This document shows positions 53,982 through 63,129 of a stretch of 64,000 bases of DNA, in pieces; position 1 is the first letter of the stretch; each line of letters begins with the position of its first letter. Source of the DNA: Lachnospiraceae bacterium (GTDB lineage Bacteria > Bacillota > Clostridia > Lachnospirales > Lachnospiraceae). The stretch is taken from positions 62,001-126,000 of the forward strand of contig JAILLN010000013.1 of the NCBI GenBank assembly GCA_024693135.1. Reading direction: 5' to 3'. Position numbers and translations under genes: made by a program. The notes under the pieces are model-generated. The model did no database searches. It had not been told where the DNA came from and saw only the letters and a program-made list of their open reading frames with translations.

Positions 53982-55360
53982 AGCACCTCCCGGTAAAGAT
54001 ACAAAAGCATCAGGCAGATCAGGGCATTCAGGATCCAGGCATGCTCCGTGCCCCTCATGGTGATCAGTGTCTCGGAAAGGAGCAGGAGATATGCTCCCGC
54101 ATCCTTTAAGACCGGCACCTTCAGCTTCACATGCTTCCCTGTTTTATAAAACGCGATGGCAAACATCGTAAAATAAGACACCATGGTGGCAAAGGCCGCC
54201 CCGATGGTCCCGAAGAAAAGGATCCCCACGTAATTCAGCACCAGGTTTACCGCGGCACCGATGCCTGTGGCGATCCCCATGCTCTTTCCATCCTTGTAGG
54301 CTAAGCAGATCGACCCCAGGTATCCGTTCAATGCCCCGAAAATAACGGAAAGAAGAAGCGGAGGCACCAAGATCCAGGCTTCATAAAATCCTTTCCGGAG
54401 CATGAAGGACGCTACCGGCTTTAGGAAGAGGATCAGCAGGCTGGAGCCCGCCACCATGACGGCCTGGTACAGCTGGTAAAGCTCCGAGAAAAACCGGACA
54501 CTGTCCTGCTCCTTATAGCTTTTGGTGGCAGTCATCTGAAAGCTTTGAGCAAAGATCCGCTGGAATACCATCAATATGGCCGGAATTTTGTAAGCCGCGC
54601 CGTACAGGCCGTTCTGGAACGGTCCTAAAAGAAGCAGGATATAATACCGGTCCGAAGCATTGTTAACCCAGCTGGATGTGGAATAAAGCAGCATGGACTT
54701 CCCGTACCGTCCCATCTCTGCCCTCAGCTCCTTATCCTCCTCTTCCTTCCAGAAGGACAGGCAGCCCCCTCCGAAAAAGAGGATGAGGGATGCCCCGAAG
54801 AAGGAGATCATCTGGGAAAACAGGTATCCGTCAAGCCCCAGCTTCAGCACCAGCAGAAAGAACAGGTTGCATGCGATCACAAGGATGGTACAACTCACCG
54901 ACCCGGTGATCATCACCTTGATCTTCTCTGCGCCCTGGCAGAAAAGCAGAAGGAATTCATAGACCGAGTTGCAGACGAACAAAACCGCAAATAAAGCCAG
55001 GCATTTTTTCAGCTCCCCGGAAAGCGGCAGCAGGATGCCCGCGGCACAGCCGATCAGAACCGGCACCCAGGAATAAAAAACCCGGGCAAGGCCGCTTCGG
55101 AGGATGCTCCCCCTCCTGTCCTCATTCTCCAGACCGTACCTTAGGGCCGCCTCCCCCGCATTCAGGGAAAGCAGCGGCACCAGAAGGAGAAGGGAAGCCT
55201 GCATCACATCGGCGATCCCGTATTCCCTTTCCGAAAGGATCCCGGTATAAAAGGGCACCAGGAGAAAAACCAGGATTTTGGACACAAAATTGCTGACGGT
55301 AAAGAAGGCCATATTCCGGACCAGATAGGATCCTTTAGAGAGCTTTTCTGTCTTTCCCAC
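53939..55360 (-). CDS. Polysaccharide flippase (Wzx-like, MOP superfamily)
   Basis: A 473-residue protein with about 14 membrane helices, beginning LSKGSYLVRNMAFFTVSNFVSKILVFLLVP, the normal start of Wzx/RfbX-type flippases. It would move lipid-linked repeat units across the membrane. The start is the GTG at 55360, which has GGAGG seven bases upstream; the open frame continues upstream but overlaps the previous gene in another frame. It overlaps the polymerase genes on both sides (26 and 43 bases). Confidence 0.9.
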   Translation of the reverse strand: MGKTEKLSKGSYLVRNMAFFTVSNFVSKILVFLLVPFYTGILSEREYGIADVMQASLLLLVPLLSLNAGEAALRYGLENEDRRGSILRSGLARVFYSWVPVLIGCAAGILLPLSGELKKCLALFAVLFVCNSVYEFLLLFCQGAEKIKVMITGSVSCTILVIACNLFFLLVLKLGLDGYLFSQMISFFGASLILFFGGGCLSFWKEEEDKELRAEMGRYGKSMLLYSTSSWVNNASDRYYILLLLGPFQNGLYGAAYKIPAILMVFQRIFAQSFQMTATKSYKEQDSVRFFSELYQLYQAVMVAGSSLLILFLKPVASFMLRKGFYEAWILVPPLLLSVIFGALNGYLGSICLAYKDGKSMGIATGIGAAVNLVLNYVGILFFGTIGAAFATMVSYFTMFAIAFYKTGKHVKLKVPVLKDAGAYLLLLSETLITMRGTEHAWILNALICLMLLYLYREVLWKQFKKLKTRFLW

Positions 55361-56501
55361 GGAATGCCTCCAAAAAGAGGAAGAGGAGCACCGGCGAATA
55401 ATCCGCCCACATAAGATCCATATCGATGAAGGATTCAAAGAAAATCGCAAAGACCGCAGCCAGGGCGATGCGGGAGGAAATGCCATGATCCACGTATTTC
55501 CCTGCTTCATACAGCCTCTTTACGATAAGCACGGCAGAAAGCACAAACACGATCAGCCCGTGTACAGCCAATATGTCATACATCGCATTGTGAATATTGT
55601 ACTCGAAAAAGGAATCCAGCTGATATCCCGACCCGATGCCCGTGAGGATATGCCCCTTCAGCATCTTCCAGATCTCCTTCCAGATCTCCTCCCTTCCGGA
55701 AAACACATTCTTGTAGAAAAAGGGCATCTGGGCGTTAAATCCGGTCTCCGAAAGCTTCACGTAGCAGAAGACAAAAAGCAGGGATCCCAGCACGGCGAAG
55801 ATACAAAACCCCAGATACAGCCTTCGGCAGCTTGCCGGAGAAAGATAGCCAAACAGGATGAAAAATACGGCGAAAAAGAAAAGCGCCATGAAAGCCCCCC
55901 GGGCCAGGTGCCAAAGAACCAGTGTCCCGGTCCTTAAGAAGGCCATGACAATGAAGACCCCCAGGATCTCCCTTCTTTCCGTGAGCCGCCTCAGGGCGAT
56001 AAGGGCGGCAAAAAGCGTAAAGACGGTATAGGTAGCGCCGGTATTGGAATTATAGGAAAAGGCCCGGTCATAGAGAAACCAGGAGGTATACATCAGAAGG
56101 AAAAAGCAGGCAAGAACCTTCCTCTGCCGATCCGTGATGCGGACTTCCCCGCTCATATAAAGGATCAGAAGAAAGTCCGACAGGATCAGGATCGCACCCT
56201 TTCCCGAGCCGATCATGCAGAGATTCCCAAAGGCGATGAGGATCGTGCCGAAGGTTAAAAGGAGAATCCAGTCCCTTCTTTTCAGAAAGTCCAGCCAGTC
56301 TGCCTGCAGAAGAAAAAGCAGGCCCAGACAGGCAAAAACGATCAGGGAATTATATTTCTCCGTGATATGGTAAAAGAAAGGCGAGCTCCAGGTTCCCGCA
56401 TAAAAAACCATCATCCCGATAAGAGGGATCCAGGTCAGCCTGTCTTTTGTCCGGCCAGCTCCTTCATTATGTTTAATAACTCCCTGGAGCGTTTTTTCCA
56501 T
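55335..56501 (-). CDS. O-antigen ligase/polymerase-like membrane protein (Wzy-like), copy 1
   Basis: A 388-residue polytopic protein with ten to twelve helices. In the long outer loop it has NVFSGREEIWKEIWKML, HILTGIGSGYQLDSF and HNAMYDILAVHG, matching copy 2 at 52842-53981. Both also share a motif near the N-terminal third (GNLCMIGSGKGAILILSD versus GNLIWLHSNKGAVLIPSD). Wzy-like polymerases join lipid-linked repeat units after flipping. The ATG at 56501 has AAGGAG at good spacing and gives a real 67-base overlap with the upstream glycosyltransferase gene. Confidence 0.84.
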   Translation of the reverse strand: MEKTLQGVIKHNEGAGRTKDRLTWIPLIGMMVFYAGTWSSPFFYHITEKYNSLIVFACLGLLFLLQADWLDFLKRRDWILLLTFGTILIAFGNLCMIGSGKGAILILSDFLLILYMSGEVRITDRQRKVLACFFLLMYTSWFLYDRAFSYNSNTGATYTVFTLFAALIALRRLTERREILGVFIVMAFLRTGTLVLWHLARGAFMALFFFAVFFILFGYLSPASCRRLYLGFCIFAVLGSLLFVFCYVKLSETGFNAQMPFFYKNVFSGREEIWKEIWKMLKGHILTGIGSGYQLDSFFEYNIHNAMYDILAVHGLIVFVLSAVLIVKRLYEAGKYVDHGISSRIALAAVFAIFFESFIDMDLMWADYSPVLLFLFLEAFRGKDRKAL

Positions 56502-57454
56502 GAGGTTGACTCCTTGTCCAGTTCACAAATTAGCCGGATATGATTCTCCCCGGAAAGCAGCGCGAGGATCTTGCCGGCGATCTCATCCGCATCCTCCGTA
56601 TCATGGATCACATCGCAGTCCTCCGCCTTCCGGATCACCGACAGGGCACCGCATTTTTCTGAGATCAGGACATCCGTCTGCGAAAGAAGGGCCTCTAAGG
56701 GTGCCAGTCCGAAGGTCTCAAAGCAGCTGTTCTGCACAAAAAGCTTATTCCTTCGGTACAGGGACATCAGCTCATCGTGCGGCACAAGCCCCGCATTCTT
56801 CACAAAATCAAAACCTTCGATGGCCTCGCTGTCGGCGCCCTTGTCCCCGGCCACCGTCAGGGTGATGTCCAGTTCCTCTTCCCGACGGAGCTTCTGGATA
56901 GCCTGGCAGATCACGAGGATCCGCTTCCTCGGCATGCCTCCGCCCACGCTGATGACCCCCAGGGGATCTCTCTCCTCCGGACCCGGCTGCTCTGTCATCA
57001 GGTCCCAATCGATGCCGTTGGTCAGATGCCCGATCTTATGCGCCTCTTTGGGATACCTGCCCTTAAGCCATGCTTCAAACTGCCGGGAGACCGCCAGGAT
57101 TTTATCTGCACGGGAAAGCATCTTCCGCTCATCCCGGGCCTCGGAAGGGTCTACCTCCCGGTTGATCTCATTCTCATACTCCACACAGCCATGCATGAGA
57201 TAGGCACATTTCTTCCCCAGAAGCCGGGCCAGGCGCATCCCATAGAGATTCTGCCTCGAAAATCCGGAAAAAACCACGGCATCTGCCGGAAACATCTTAA
57301 AGAAAATCTCAAAGGCCCTCGCGGCCTTGCTCTTATGCTTAAGGTACAGGGTTTCCTTCGGGAGATTCCTGATCAGGGAATCCGTCACGATGGCCGGCCC
57401 GGTCTTGCTGAAATTATCTCCTACAACAAATAGCCTAAATCCCTTCCCGCTCAT
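56435..57454 (-). CDS. Glycosyltransferase, family 4-like
   Basis: A 339-residue GT-B fold transferase. The N-terminal half has FVVGDNFSKTGPAIVTDSLI and LMHGCVEYENEI; the C-terminal half has ISVGGGMPRKRI (nucleotide-sugar binding) and the EX7E motif in CFETFGLAPLEALLSQ. It would retain the anomeric configuration of its sugar; donor and acceptor are unknown. The ATG at 57454 with GGAGG is used instead of a longer frame that runs into the previous gene. It overlaps the previous gene by 20 bases and the next by 67. Confidence 0.88.
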   Translation of the reverse strand: MSGKGFRLFVVGDNFSKTGPAIVTDSLIRNLPKETLYLKHKSKAARAFEIFFKMFPADAVVFSGFSRQNLYGMRLARLLGKKCAYLMHGCVEYENEINREVDPSEARDERKMLSRADKILAVSRQFEAWLKGRYPKEAHKIGHLTNGIDWDLMTEQPGPEERDPLGVISVGGGMPRKRILVICQAIQKLRREEELDITLTVAGDKGADSEAIEGFDFVKNAGLVPHDELMSLYRRNKLFVQNSCFETFGLAPLEALLSQTDVLISEKCGALSVIRKAEDCDVIHDTEDADEIAGKILALLSGENHIRLICELDKESTSWKKRSRELLNIMKELAGQKTG

Positions 57455-58244
57455 TTTTCCTCCGGCAATACAGACGGTATTCCCGCCTCCCCTCAGCCAT
57501 CCACCGATATGCCGAAAAGATCTGCGCATCCTTCCGGTAAAGCTTCCTTTTACGGATCAAAAACTGGATGGAAAACAGCTGCCACCACCCAGGCTCCATT
57601 GCCTCATAGCCTGCGCCCCTGTCCCGGAAGAATTTCTCATGATAACCGGTAAACCAGGAGGACTCGTTGGGAATCAGCCCCCCGATCCTTACCGGGATAT
57701 AGACGACCCGGATATGCCTTCTCTTTGCCTCAAAGAGAAAGATATTTTCCTCCCCCATGGAATACTTCGCTCCGGCTCCGAAGTCCGTATCGAAGCGCAG
57801 GTCTCCGATCCGGCTTTTCCTTACGGCGATCTCCGGGGAAAAGATCTTCATCATGGCCGGACGGCTCATATCCCTTTCCTTCCCATAAACCGGGGCATGG
57901 CGTTCCGGGCGTTCCACAAAAAAAACCAGGATCCCGGCATCCGGATACCGCCGGAAAGCATCTCCGATCTGCTCAAAGGCCTGATCCGTATATCTCACGT
58001 CATTATCGCAGAATATCACACAGTCCGTCTCAGAAAGCGAAAGGCCTAAATTCCGGCTGCGGCTCAAGCCCCTCTCCCGGCTTTTATGTACCAGTACCCT
58101 GCCGAAGCTTTGCCGGAAGACTTCCTCCCCCTCCTCATCACATTGGCTGACGATGACGCACTCCGTCTGGATATTGAGCAGGCTGAGATAATCCAGGCAG
58201 TCCCCCTCCTTCATGACCGAGAGCAGTACGGAAACCGGATTCAA
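57435..58244 (-). CDS. Glycosyltransferase family 2-like protein
   Basis: A 269-residue GT-A fold protein. The fold's features are weaker than usual: MNPVSVLLSVMKEGD at the start, GLSRSRNLGLSLSETDCVIFCDNDVRY (near 59-85) with NDV in the place of the DXD metal site, and GAGAKYSMGEENIF (near 151-164), where the E-E region could hold the catalytic base. N-acetylhexosamine or hexose transfer is plausible but not shown. ATGA overlap with the upstream GT2 gene. Confidence 0.8.
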   Translation of the reverse strand: MNPVSVLLSVMKEGDCLDYLSLLNIQTECVIVSQCDEEGEEVFRQSFGRVLVHKSRERGLSRSRNLGLSLSETDCVIFCDNDVRYTDQAFEQIGDAFRRYPDAGILVFFVERPERHAPVYGKERDMSRPAMMKIFSPEIAVRKSRIGDLRFDTDFGAGAKYSMGEENIFLFEAKRRHIRVVYIPVRIGGLIPNESSWFTGYHEKFFRDRGAGYEAMEPGWWQLFSIQFLIRKRKLYRKDAQIFSAYRWMAEGRREYRLYCRRKNEREGI

Positions 58245-58993
58245 AGCCTTCTCCAGACTGCATGGATCGCATAAAAGACAAAGCAGTATGCGCTATAGGG
58301 CACGCTTAGGCCCTCCACGTTCCGGTACAGATTCCAGATCCGCTTCACCGCCACGGCCTTATTCGAAGAAAGAGTGCCTCCACTCCTGCGGTAAAGGGTC
58401 AGCGGACGGTTCAGCCCATATGCCACATAGCCCTCCTTCAGGATCTTCCACCAGGTGGCGGTATCCTCACTGGGAACCTCCGGCATGTTGATCATGCCGA
58501 TGGGGATTTTCTTTGTATCAAACATGACCGTACTGGTAAAGATCGTGGTATTTTTCAAGGCCTTCTTATAGGTCATCCTTTTCGGCACCCGGACGATACG
58601 GTCGATGCTCACCCCGTTTTCATCTGCAAATTCATAGCCGGTGAAGGTAAAGGCATAATCGCCCTTCTTCATGAAGGCCAGCTGCTCCTCCAGCTTTTCC
58701 GGCTCCCACAGGTCATCTGCGTCCAGGAAGCATACGAACCGGCCCTTTGCCTGCTCCAGGCCGGCATTCCTTGCAAGGGCCGCGCCCATCGACTCCTTTA
58801 AGCTGATCAGGCGGATATTCCCCCGGTCCAAGAACTCTCCGATGATCTCCGCACTGGAATCCACCGATCCGTCGTCTACCAGGATCAGCTCATAGTCATG
58901 ATAGGTCTGGGCCAGAACCGATTGGATCGTGTCATAAATGAACCGGCCGGCATTATGTACCGGTATGATGATCGACACCTGATGCCGTGACAT
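58241..58993 (-). CDS. Glycosyltransferase family 2
   Basis: A 250-residue classic GT2 enzyme: VSIIIPVHNAGRFIYDTI (6-23), LILVDDGSVDSS (near 36-47), ALARNAGLEQAKGRFVCFLDADDLW (near 72-96, with the DAD metal motif) and the acceptor-side EDTATWWKIL (near 174), which probably includes the catalytic base. Inverting transfer of a sugar from a nucleotide donor onto the lipid-linked chain is expected. The start overlaps the sugar transferase gene by 41 bases. Confidence 0.93.
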   Translation of the reverse strand: MSRHQVSIIIPVHNAGRFIYDTIQSVLAQTYHDYELILVDDGSVDSSAEIIGEFLDRGNIRLISLKESMGAALARNAGLEQAKGRFVCFLDADDLWEPEKLEEQLAFMKKGDYAFTFTGYEFADENGVSIDRIVRVPKRMTYKKALKNTTIFTSTVMFDTKKIPIGMINMPEVPSEDTATWWKILKEGYVAYGLNRPLTLYRRSGGTLSSNKAVAVKRIWNLYRNVEGLSVPYSAYCFVFYAIHAVWRRL

Positions 58994-60329
58994 CTTCTTT
59001 CACCCCTTCTGTACTTTCTTTGGTAAATATGATCTTAAAGGTCAGGATCATCAGCTTGATATCCAGCAGCAGCGAATACTGCTCCATGTAGTATAGATCA
59101 AATTTCAGCTTGTCATAAGGCCTGGTATTGTATTTCCCGTACAGCTGGGCATATCCCGTGATCCCTGCCCGGATCTTCATCCGGTATGAGAATTCCGGCA
59201 TGTCCTCCATATATTTTTCGATGAATTCCGGTCTCTCTGGCCTCGGCCCCACGAAGGACATGTCTCCCACGAGTACATTGAAAAGCTGGGGAAGCTCGTC
59301 TATCCTGAGCTTACGGATCACATGTCCCACCGGAGTGATCCGCGGATCCTTCTGCCTGGCAAGCTGTGCTCCGCCACGGCTTTCTGCATCCACCACCATG
59401 CTCCGGAATTTCAGGATCTTAAACCGCCTCGCATTTTTCGTGCAGCGGATCTGCCGGTAAAGCACCGGCCCCCCGTCGGATATCCGGATCGCCAAAGCCG
59501 TGATGAGCATCAGCGGAGAGAGCAGGACGATCAGAATCAGGGAAAGAAGGATATCAAAAAACCGCTTGATGACCCGTTCTTCATATTCAAGGGGATTTCC
59601 GTCCGTGAGCAGCAAAGGGGTATCAAAAAGATGCACCGGCTCCGCCCCGTTCAATATGATATCGGAAATATTGGGCATCACGTAGATCCGCTTGGAATTT
59701 TCATAGCAGTATTTGAAGATCCGGTTTCTCTTCTCTGCCGGGATGTCCCACAGGATCACGGTATGGTTCTCATCGATCTTCTTTCTGACCTGCTCCGGGT
59801 CGCTTTCCGCCGAAAGCCGCTCCTTTACCAGAAACTGATCCTTCCTCGTATCCAGCTTGCCCTGAAAGTCCCGGATGGAATCCCCCTGGTAGATCAGCAG
59901 CACATCATAGGGACGAAAAAGGATCCGGTAACGGCTTCCCATGAAAAAGATCCACAAGGCCGCCGCGGCAAACTGCAGGACCGTCATCCGGACTAAGGGC
60001 AGGGGATCCGGAAACATCAAGGACTGCAGCACCATCAGCACATAATAGGCGGCATTGGAAAAAAGAAGGGTGAACACATGGGAAAAAACCACCTCCCCGC
60101 TTTTCCGGATGCCGATCAAAAGCCCCCCGAATACCCGGCCGACAAAGATCACCATGACGGCATAGATCAGCGCCATCAATACATGACCGCGGAAATAGAG
60201 CTGAGTCCTGAACAGCCGGTTATAGGTCTCATGCAGCAGCAATACAGCCATCCCGGTCTGAAAGAGCACCAGGACAGCGGCGGTAAACAGGATAAATAAT
60301 CTTCTTAACGCATCCTGTGATTTCATCAA
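58953..60329 (-). CDS. Initiating sugar-1-phosphate transferase (polyprenyl glycosylphosphotransferase)
   Basis: A 458-residue WbaP/WcaJ-type enzyme. It has four to five N-terminal helices, a central cytoplasmic domain, and the C-terminal bacterial sugar transferase domain (about 255-458): KRFFDILLSLILIVLLSPLMLI, then KILKFRSMV, DELPQLFNVLVGDMSFVGPRPE and AGITGYAQLYGK. It links the first sugar phosphate to undecaprenyl phosphate, starting repeat-unit synthesis. In this operon it sits mid-way rather than first. ATGA overlap with the upstream GT2 gene. Confidence 0.94.
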   Translation of the reverse strand: MMKSQDALRRLFILFTAAVLVLFQTGMAVLLLHETYNRLFRTQLYFRGHVLMALIYAVMVIFVGRVFGGLLIGIRKSGEVVFSHVFTLLFSNAAYYVLMVLQSLMFPDPLPLVRMTVLQFAAAALWIFFMGSRYRILFRPYDVLLIYQGDSIRDFQGKLDTRKDQFLVKERLSAESDPEQVRKKIDENHTVILWDIPAEKRNRIFKYCYENSKRIYVMPNISDIILNGAEPVHLFDTPLLLTDGNPLEYEERVIKRFFDILLSLILIVLLSPLMLITALAIRISDGGPVLYRQIRCTKNARRFKILKFRSMVVDAESRGGAQLARQKDPRITPVGHVIRKLRIDELPQLFNVLVGDMSFVGPRPERPEFIEKYMEDMPEFSYRMKIRAGITGYAQLYGKYNTRPYDKLKFDLYYMEQYSLLLDIKLMILTFKIIFTKESTEGVKEDVTASGVDHHTGT

Positions 60330-61195
60330 AGCTTTCCCTTTAGTCGCAGCAGGAAGGCGCCCGGAATGCCTAAGATCCTCATCCCGGCCGGAAGCGGATA
60401 CTCCTTCCTGATCGTTTTTACAGCTAATTTTTCAAATCTCAGGTAATGGGAAGCGTATTTCAGCTTCAGGACAGACATGGGAGTGCTCCTCGCCCTCTGG
60501 GAATAATAGATCAGCCAGCCTGTGGGATTCTCCCTGCGAAGCTGATGGACCCGGTCCGTATATCCGCTCTGGACGATCTCACATACCGTAAGGATCCTCG
60601 GCAGGACGGCATATACATGGTGCCTGTCGATCCGGTCGTATACCACATCCTCCGGCACATATTTTTCTCCGGGGATCTCCGGAAAGAGATGCTTCTTCAG
60701 CAGATCCGTGCGTATGATGAGCGTCGTCTCCCCTTTGAAGCCTTTCCGATACAGCCCCCTCAAGGTGGTATCCCCATGATCCGGAAACATGGCGCCATAC
60801 AGGGTATGCGCCTCATCGCTTCCCTTGTGGGCTATGATCCCGGCATAATGTTCCCTATCTGCAAGGCTTTCCCACCTGTTCAATATATCATCCACGGCAG
60901 TCTTTGTAAAATAATCATCGGAATCCAGGCAGACAAATAAAGGGGTTTCGCACTCCTTCACTCCCCGGTTATGGGCACGCATCTTCCCGCCGTTTTCCTG
61001 CCAGAAATAACGGATGCGGATCTTCCCTTCCTCGATCCACTGCGCCACCTCTTCTTTGGTGCCGTCCTCCGATCCGTCATCCACGATGAGCCAGACAAAA
61101 TCCTTTCTCGACTGGGCACACAGGCTTTCATAAGCCCTTTTCAGCAATTCGGCCCGGTTGTAGGCCGGCGTAAATATTGTCAGTCTGATCCCCAT
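60326..61195 (-). CDS. Glycosyltransferase family 2
   Basis: A 289-residue GT2 enzyme: LTIFTPAYNRAELLKRAYESL (5-25), WLIVDDGSEDGT (near 35-46), NGGKMRAHNRGV and LFVCLDSDDYF (near 86-96, DSD metal motif), and EKYVPEDVVYDRI (near 175), a likely catalytic base region. Sugar donor and acceptor unknown. The ATG overlaps the upstream membrane protein gene by 16 bases and its ribosome-binding site is weak, consistent with coupling. Confidence 0.93.
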   Translation of the reverse strand: MGIRLTIFTPAYNRAELLKRAYESLCAQSRKDFVWLIVDDGSEDGTKEEVAQWIEEGKIRIRYFWQENGGKMRAHNRGVKECETPLFVCLDSDDYFTKTAVDDILNRWESLADREHYAGIIAHKGSDEAHTLYGAMFPDHGDTTLRGLYRKGFKGETTLIIRTDLLKKHLFPEIPGEKYVPEDVVYDRIDRHHVYAVLPRILTVCEIVQSGYTDRVHQLRRENPTGWLIYYSQRARSTPMSVLKLKYASHYLRFEKLAVKTIRKEYPLPAGMRILGIPGAFLLRLKGKL

Positions 61196-62052
61196 ATCTT
61201 TGAATAATCTTCCAGCGTAAATACCCAGGGTTCCTTCATGTCATAGCGGAGCACCACATGATTTGCCGTGCTCCCTGCTTCCCAAAGACCGGCCTTCTTA
61301 AGGTAGGAGACTGCCGGATTGCCCTTGGTAAGCACAAAGTATTCTGTATTCGTATGCTCCATCGCCTCATAAAAGTCATCCAGGCCGACCTCCATGCCAA
61401 GAGCCGCCACGGCAAGCAGCCTGGCATAAAGCTCATTTTCAAGCTGCTCTTCCGTGATGCCGTTTGAAAGGGCGTCCAGATACTCATCCCTTCCACAGGG
61501 GAGAAGGATCGATGCATCATATTGGCGGATCAGCATATGGTAATCATATTCAAACATTGCCTTCGGAAAAGGCACATCCGTATCCTCATGGATGATCCGG
61601 GATACCTCCAGAAGCTCAGTGGGCATCTTATACAGGTTTTCTGCCCTCACATATCCGTCCTTGTAGATGAAGGTCCCCCCGGACACGAAAATAAGCACCA
61701 GAGCCAGGACGGCGATTCCCTTCCGGAGCGTCCCCTTCACATGGTCGCAGACCAAAAGGACTGCCGCCGCGGAAATGCATATCCCCACCGGCACGATCCA
61801 AAGGAAGCGGTAGTATTCCTTATTCACGTCAAAGATCCGGTTCAAGATCACGGGAAATACCGGATTCAGGACGGTAGCCAGGAGCATCACCGCCTGGGGC
61901 AGGAACATCTGCCGCATCCTTTTTTCGGACTTGAGGCCGATCCACAAAAGCGCAAGAAAGTACAGAAGAAAGTAGCTGCATCCCTCCGCATAATATTGGA
62001 TGCATCGAAACAGATAGGTTATGCCGGCCTCAGCCACATTCAGCGTCTGCAT
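61180..62052 (-). CDS. Membrane protein, possible C-terminal part of a split DUF6077-like protein
   Basis: A 290-residue protein with about five helices in the first 130 residues and a soluble C-terminal part (YKDGYVRAENLYKM to the end). It begins exactly four codons after the TGA of the preceding gene and in the same reading frame, so removing that stop would give one protein of about 649 residues. GAGGG overlapping the TGA could serve as its ribosome-binding site, so independent translation is also possible. I do not recognise it as a stand-alone family. Confidence 0.72.
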   Translation of the reverse strand: MQTLNVAEAGITYLFRCIQYYAEGCSYFLLYFLALLWIGLKSEKRMRQMFLPQAVMLLATVLNPVFPVILNRIFDVNKEYYRFLWIVPVGICISAAAVLLVCDHVKGTLRKGIAVLALVLIFVSGGTFIYKDGYVRAENLYKMPTELLEVSRIIHEDTDVPFPKAMFEYDYHMLIRQYDASILLPCGRDEYLDALSNGITEEQLENELYARLLAVAALGMEVGLDDFYEAMEHTNTEYFVLTKGNPAVSYLKKAGLWEAGSTANHVVLRYDMKEPWVFTLEDYSKIWGSD

Positions 62053-62061
62053 GATTATCCC

Positions 62062-63129
62062 TCATTTCGGATAGGTATAGAAGACAAAGACTCCCTTCAC
62101 ATATGCCACATAAGCAAGCATTAAAAGGAGGCTCGGCACCATGCAGGCCGCAGTCTTCCAGACCACCTTGATATCATGGCGGATCAGCGCCAGCGGCAGA
62201 ATGGTCACCCCCATGGCCGCCGGCAGGAGCATATTGGCCGAGCTGGAAAGGGCTGAAGAGCCCATGCTCATGACGAGGAGCATCACCCAGCCCCACAGGC
62301 TTTTTGTATCCTTCCAAAGCGCCATCATCAGATACAGCACCCCCGGCAGCACCACATTGGCAAGGAGGCACTTGCCCTCATAGGTCCGGGTCAGCAGAAA
62401 GTTGGAGGACGTAAAGATCGTGATGAAGAAAAAATTCATGACTCCCGCAAAAAACAGGAACAGGAGCACCTCCCGCCTCCTGCCCGGAAAGAGTTCCCTG
62501 CCGATCATGCAAAGGACCATATTGGTCAGGGCGATGGCCGTACCCGCCATGGTGGTCTTGCACCAGATCAGGGGATGCACATGAAAAAGCCGGCACATCA
62601 CCGCATCATTCATGGAATAGGATGCAAAGAAATACCGGATCTGAAAATGATCCTGCCATTCCCCGGTATAAGGATCATAAACATTCATCATATCCGTCTT
62701 CAGGGAGGTAGTCACATTGGCCACATAGTAAGCCGCATCCAGCGTAAATTGGTAATTCATCAGGATAAACAGAGCCTGGACGATAACCAGGGCAAGCACA
62801 GAGCCCCAAAACCACCAGTCTGTCTTCCAGGCGGATCCCATCCTGCTGATCAGGCCCTTCCACTCACGCCGGAATAAACCTAAGGATATCCTGAATACCA
62901 AAAGAAGCACTGCCGTCCAGATCCTGGTCATGAAGGAAAGAGGCCTCCAGCGAAGCATCACGGGAATGCAGATCAGGGAAAACAGCAGATAATACAGGAA
63001 AAATCCGGAAAAGACGGTCCTGCATACGGAAAAGCCTTCTTTTTTGGCCAGCGGCCAGAGCAGCAGCCCAAAAAAGAAATACAGGATGAAATTCACCAGG
63101 ATCAGGGCAATGGCATATAGGAGCATCAT
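62062..63129 (-). CDS. DUF6077-like polytopic membrane protein (N-terminal part?)
   Basis: A 355-residue protein with about nine membrane helices. The segment LDAAYYVANVTTSLKTDMMNVYDPYTG (near 130-156) is one I associate with DUF6077 proteins, which I recall as longer (about 600-700 residues). It stops at TGA 62062-62064 in the middle of a helical region and the frame stays open into the next gene. These proteins sit in polysaccharide operons and may be GT-C-like. The ATG overlaps the stop of the preceding gene (ATGA). Confidence 0.75.
   Translation of the reverse strand: MMLLYAIALILVNFILYFFFGLLLWPLAKKEGFSVCRTVFSGFFLYYLLFSLICIPVMLRWRPLSFMTRIWTAVLLLVFRISLGLFRREWKGLISRMGSAWKTDWWFWGSVLALVIVQALFILMNYQFTLDAAYYVANVTTSLKTDMMNVYDPYTGEWQDHFQIRYFFASYSMNDAVMCRLFHVHPLIWCKTTMAGTAIALTNMVLCMIGRELFPGRRREVLLFLFFAGVMNFFFITIFTSSNFLLTRTYEGKCLLANVVLPGVLYLMMALWKDTKSLWGWVMLLVMSMGSSALSSSANMLLPAAMGVTILPLALIRHDIKVVWKTAACMVPSLLLMLAYVAYVKGVFVFYTYPK

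Noticed and set aside
62062-62064. TGA as a selenocysteine codon
   Set aside because: No SECIS-like hairpin is evident just downstream, no selenoprotein family matches, and a membrane helix is an unlikely site.
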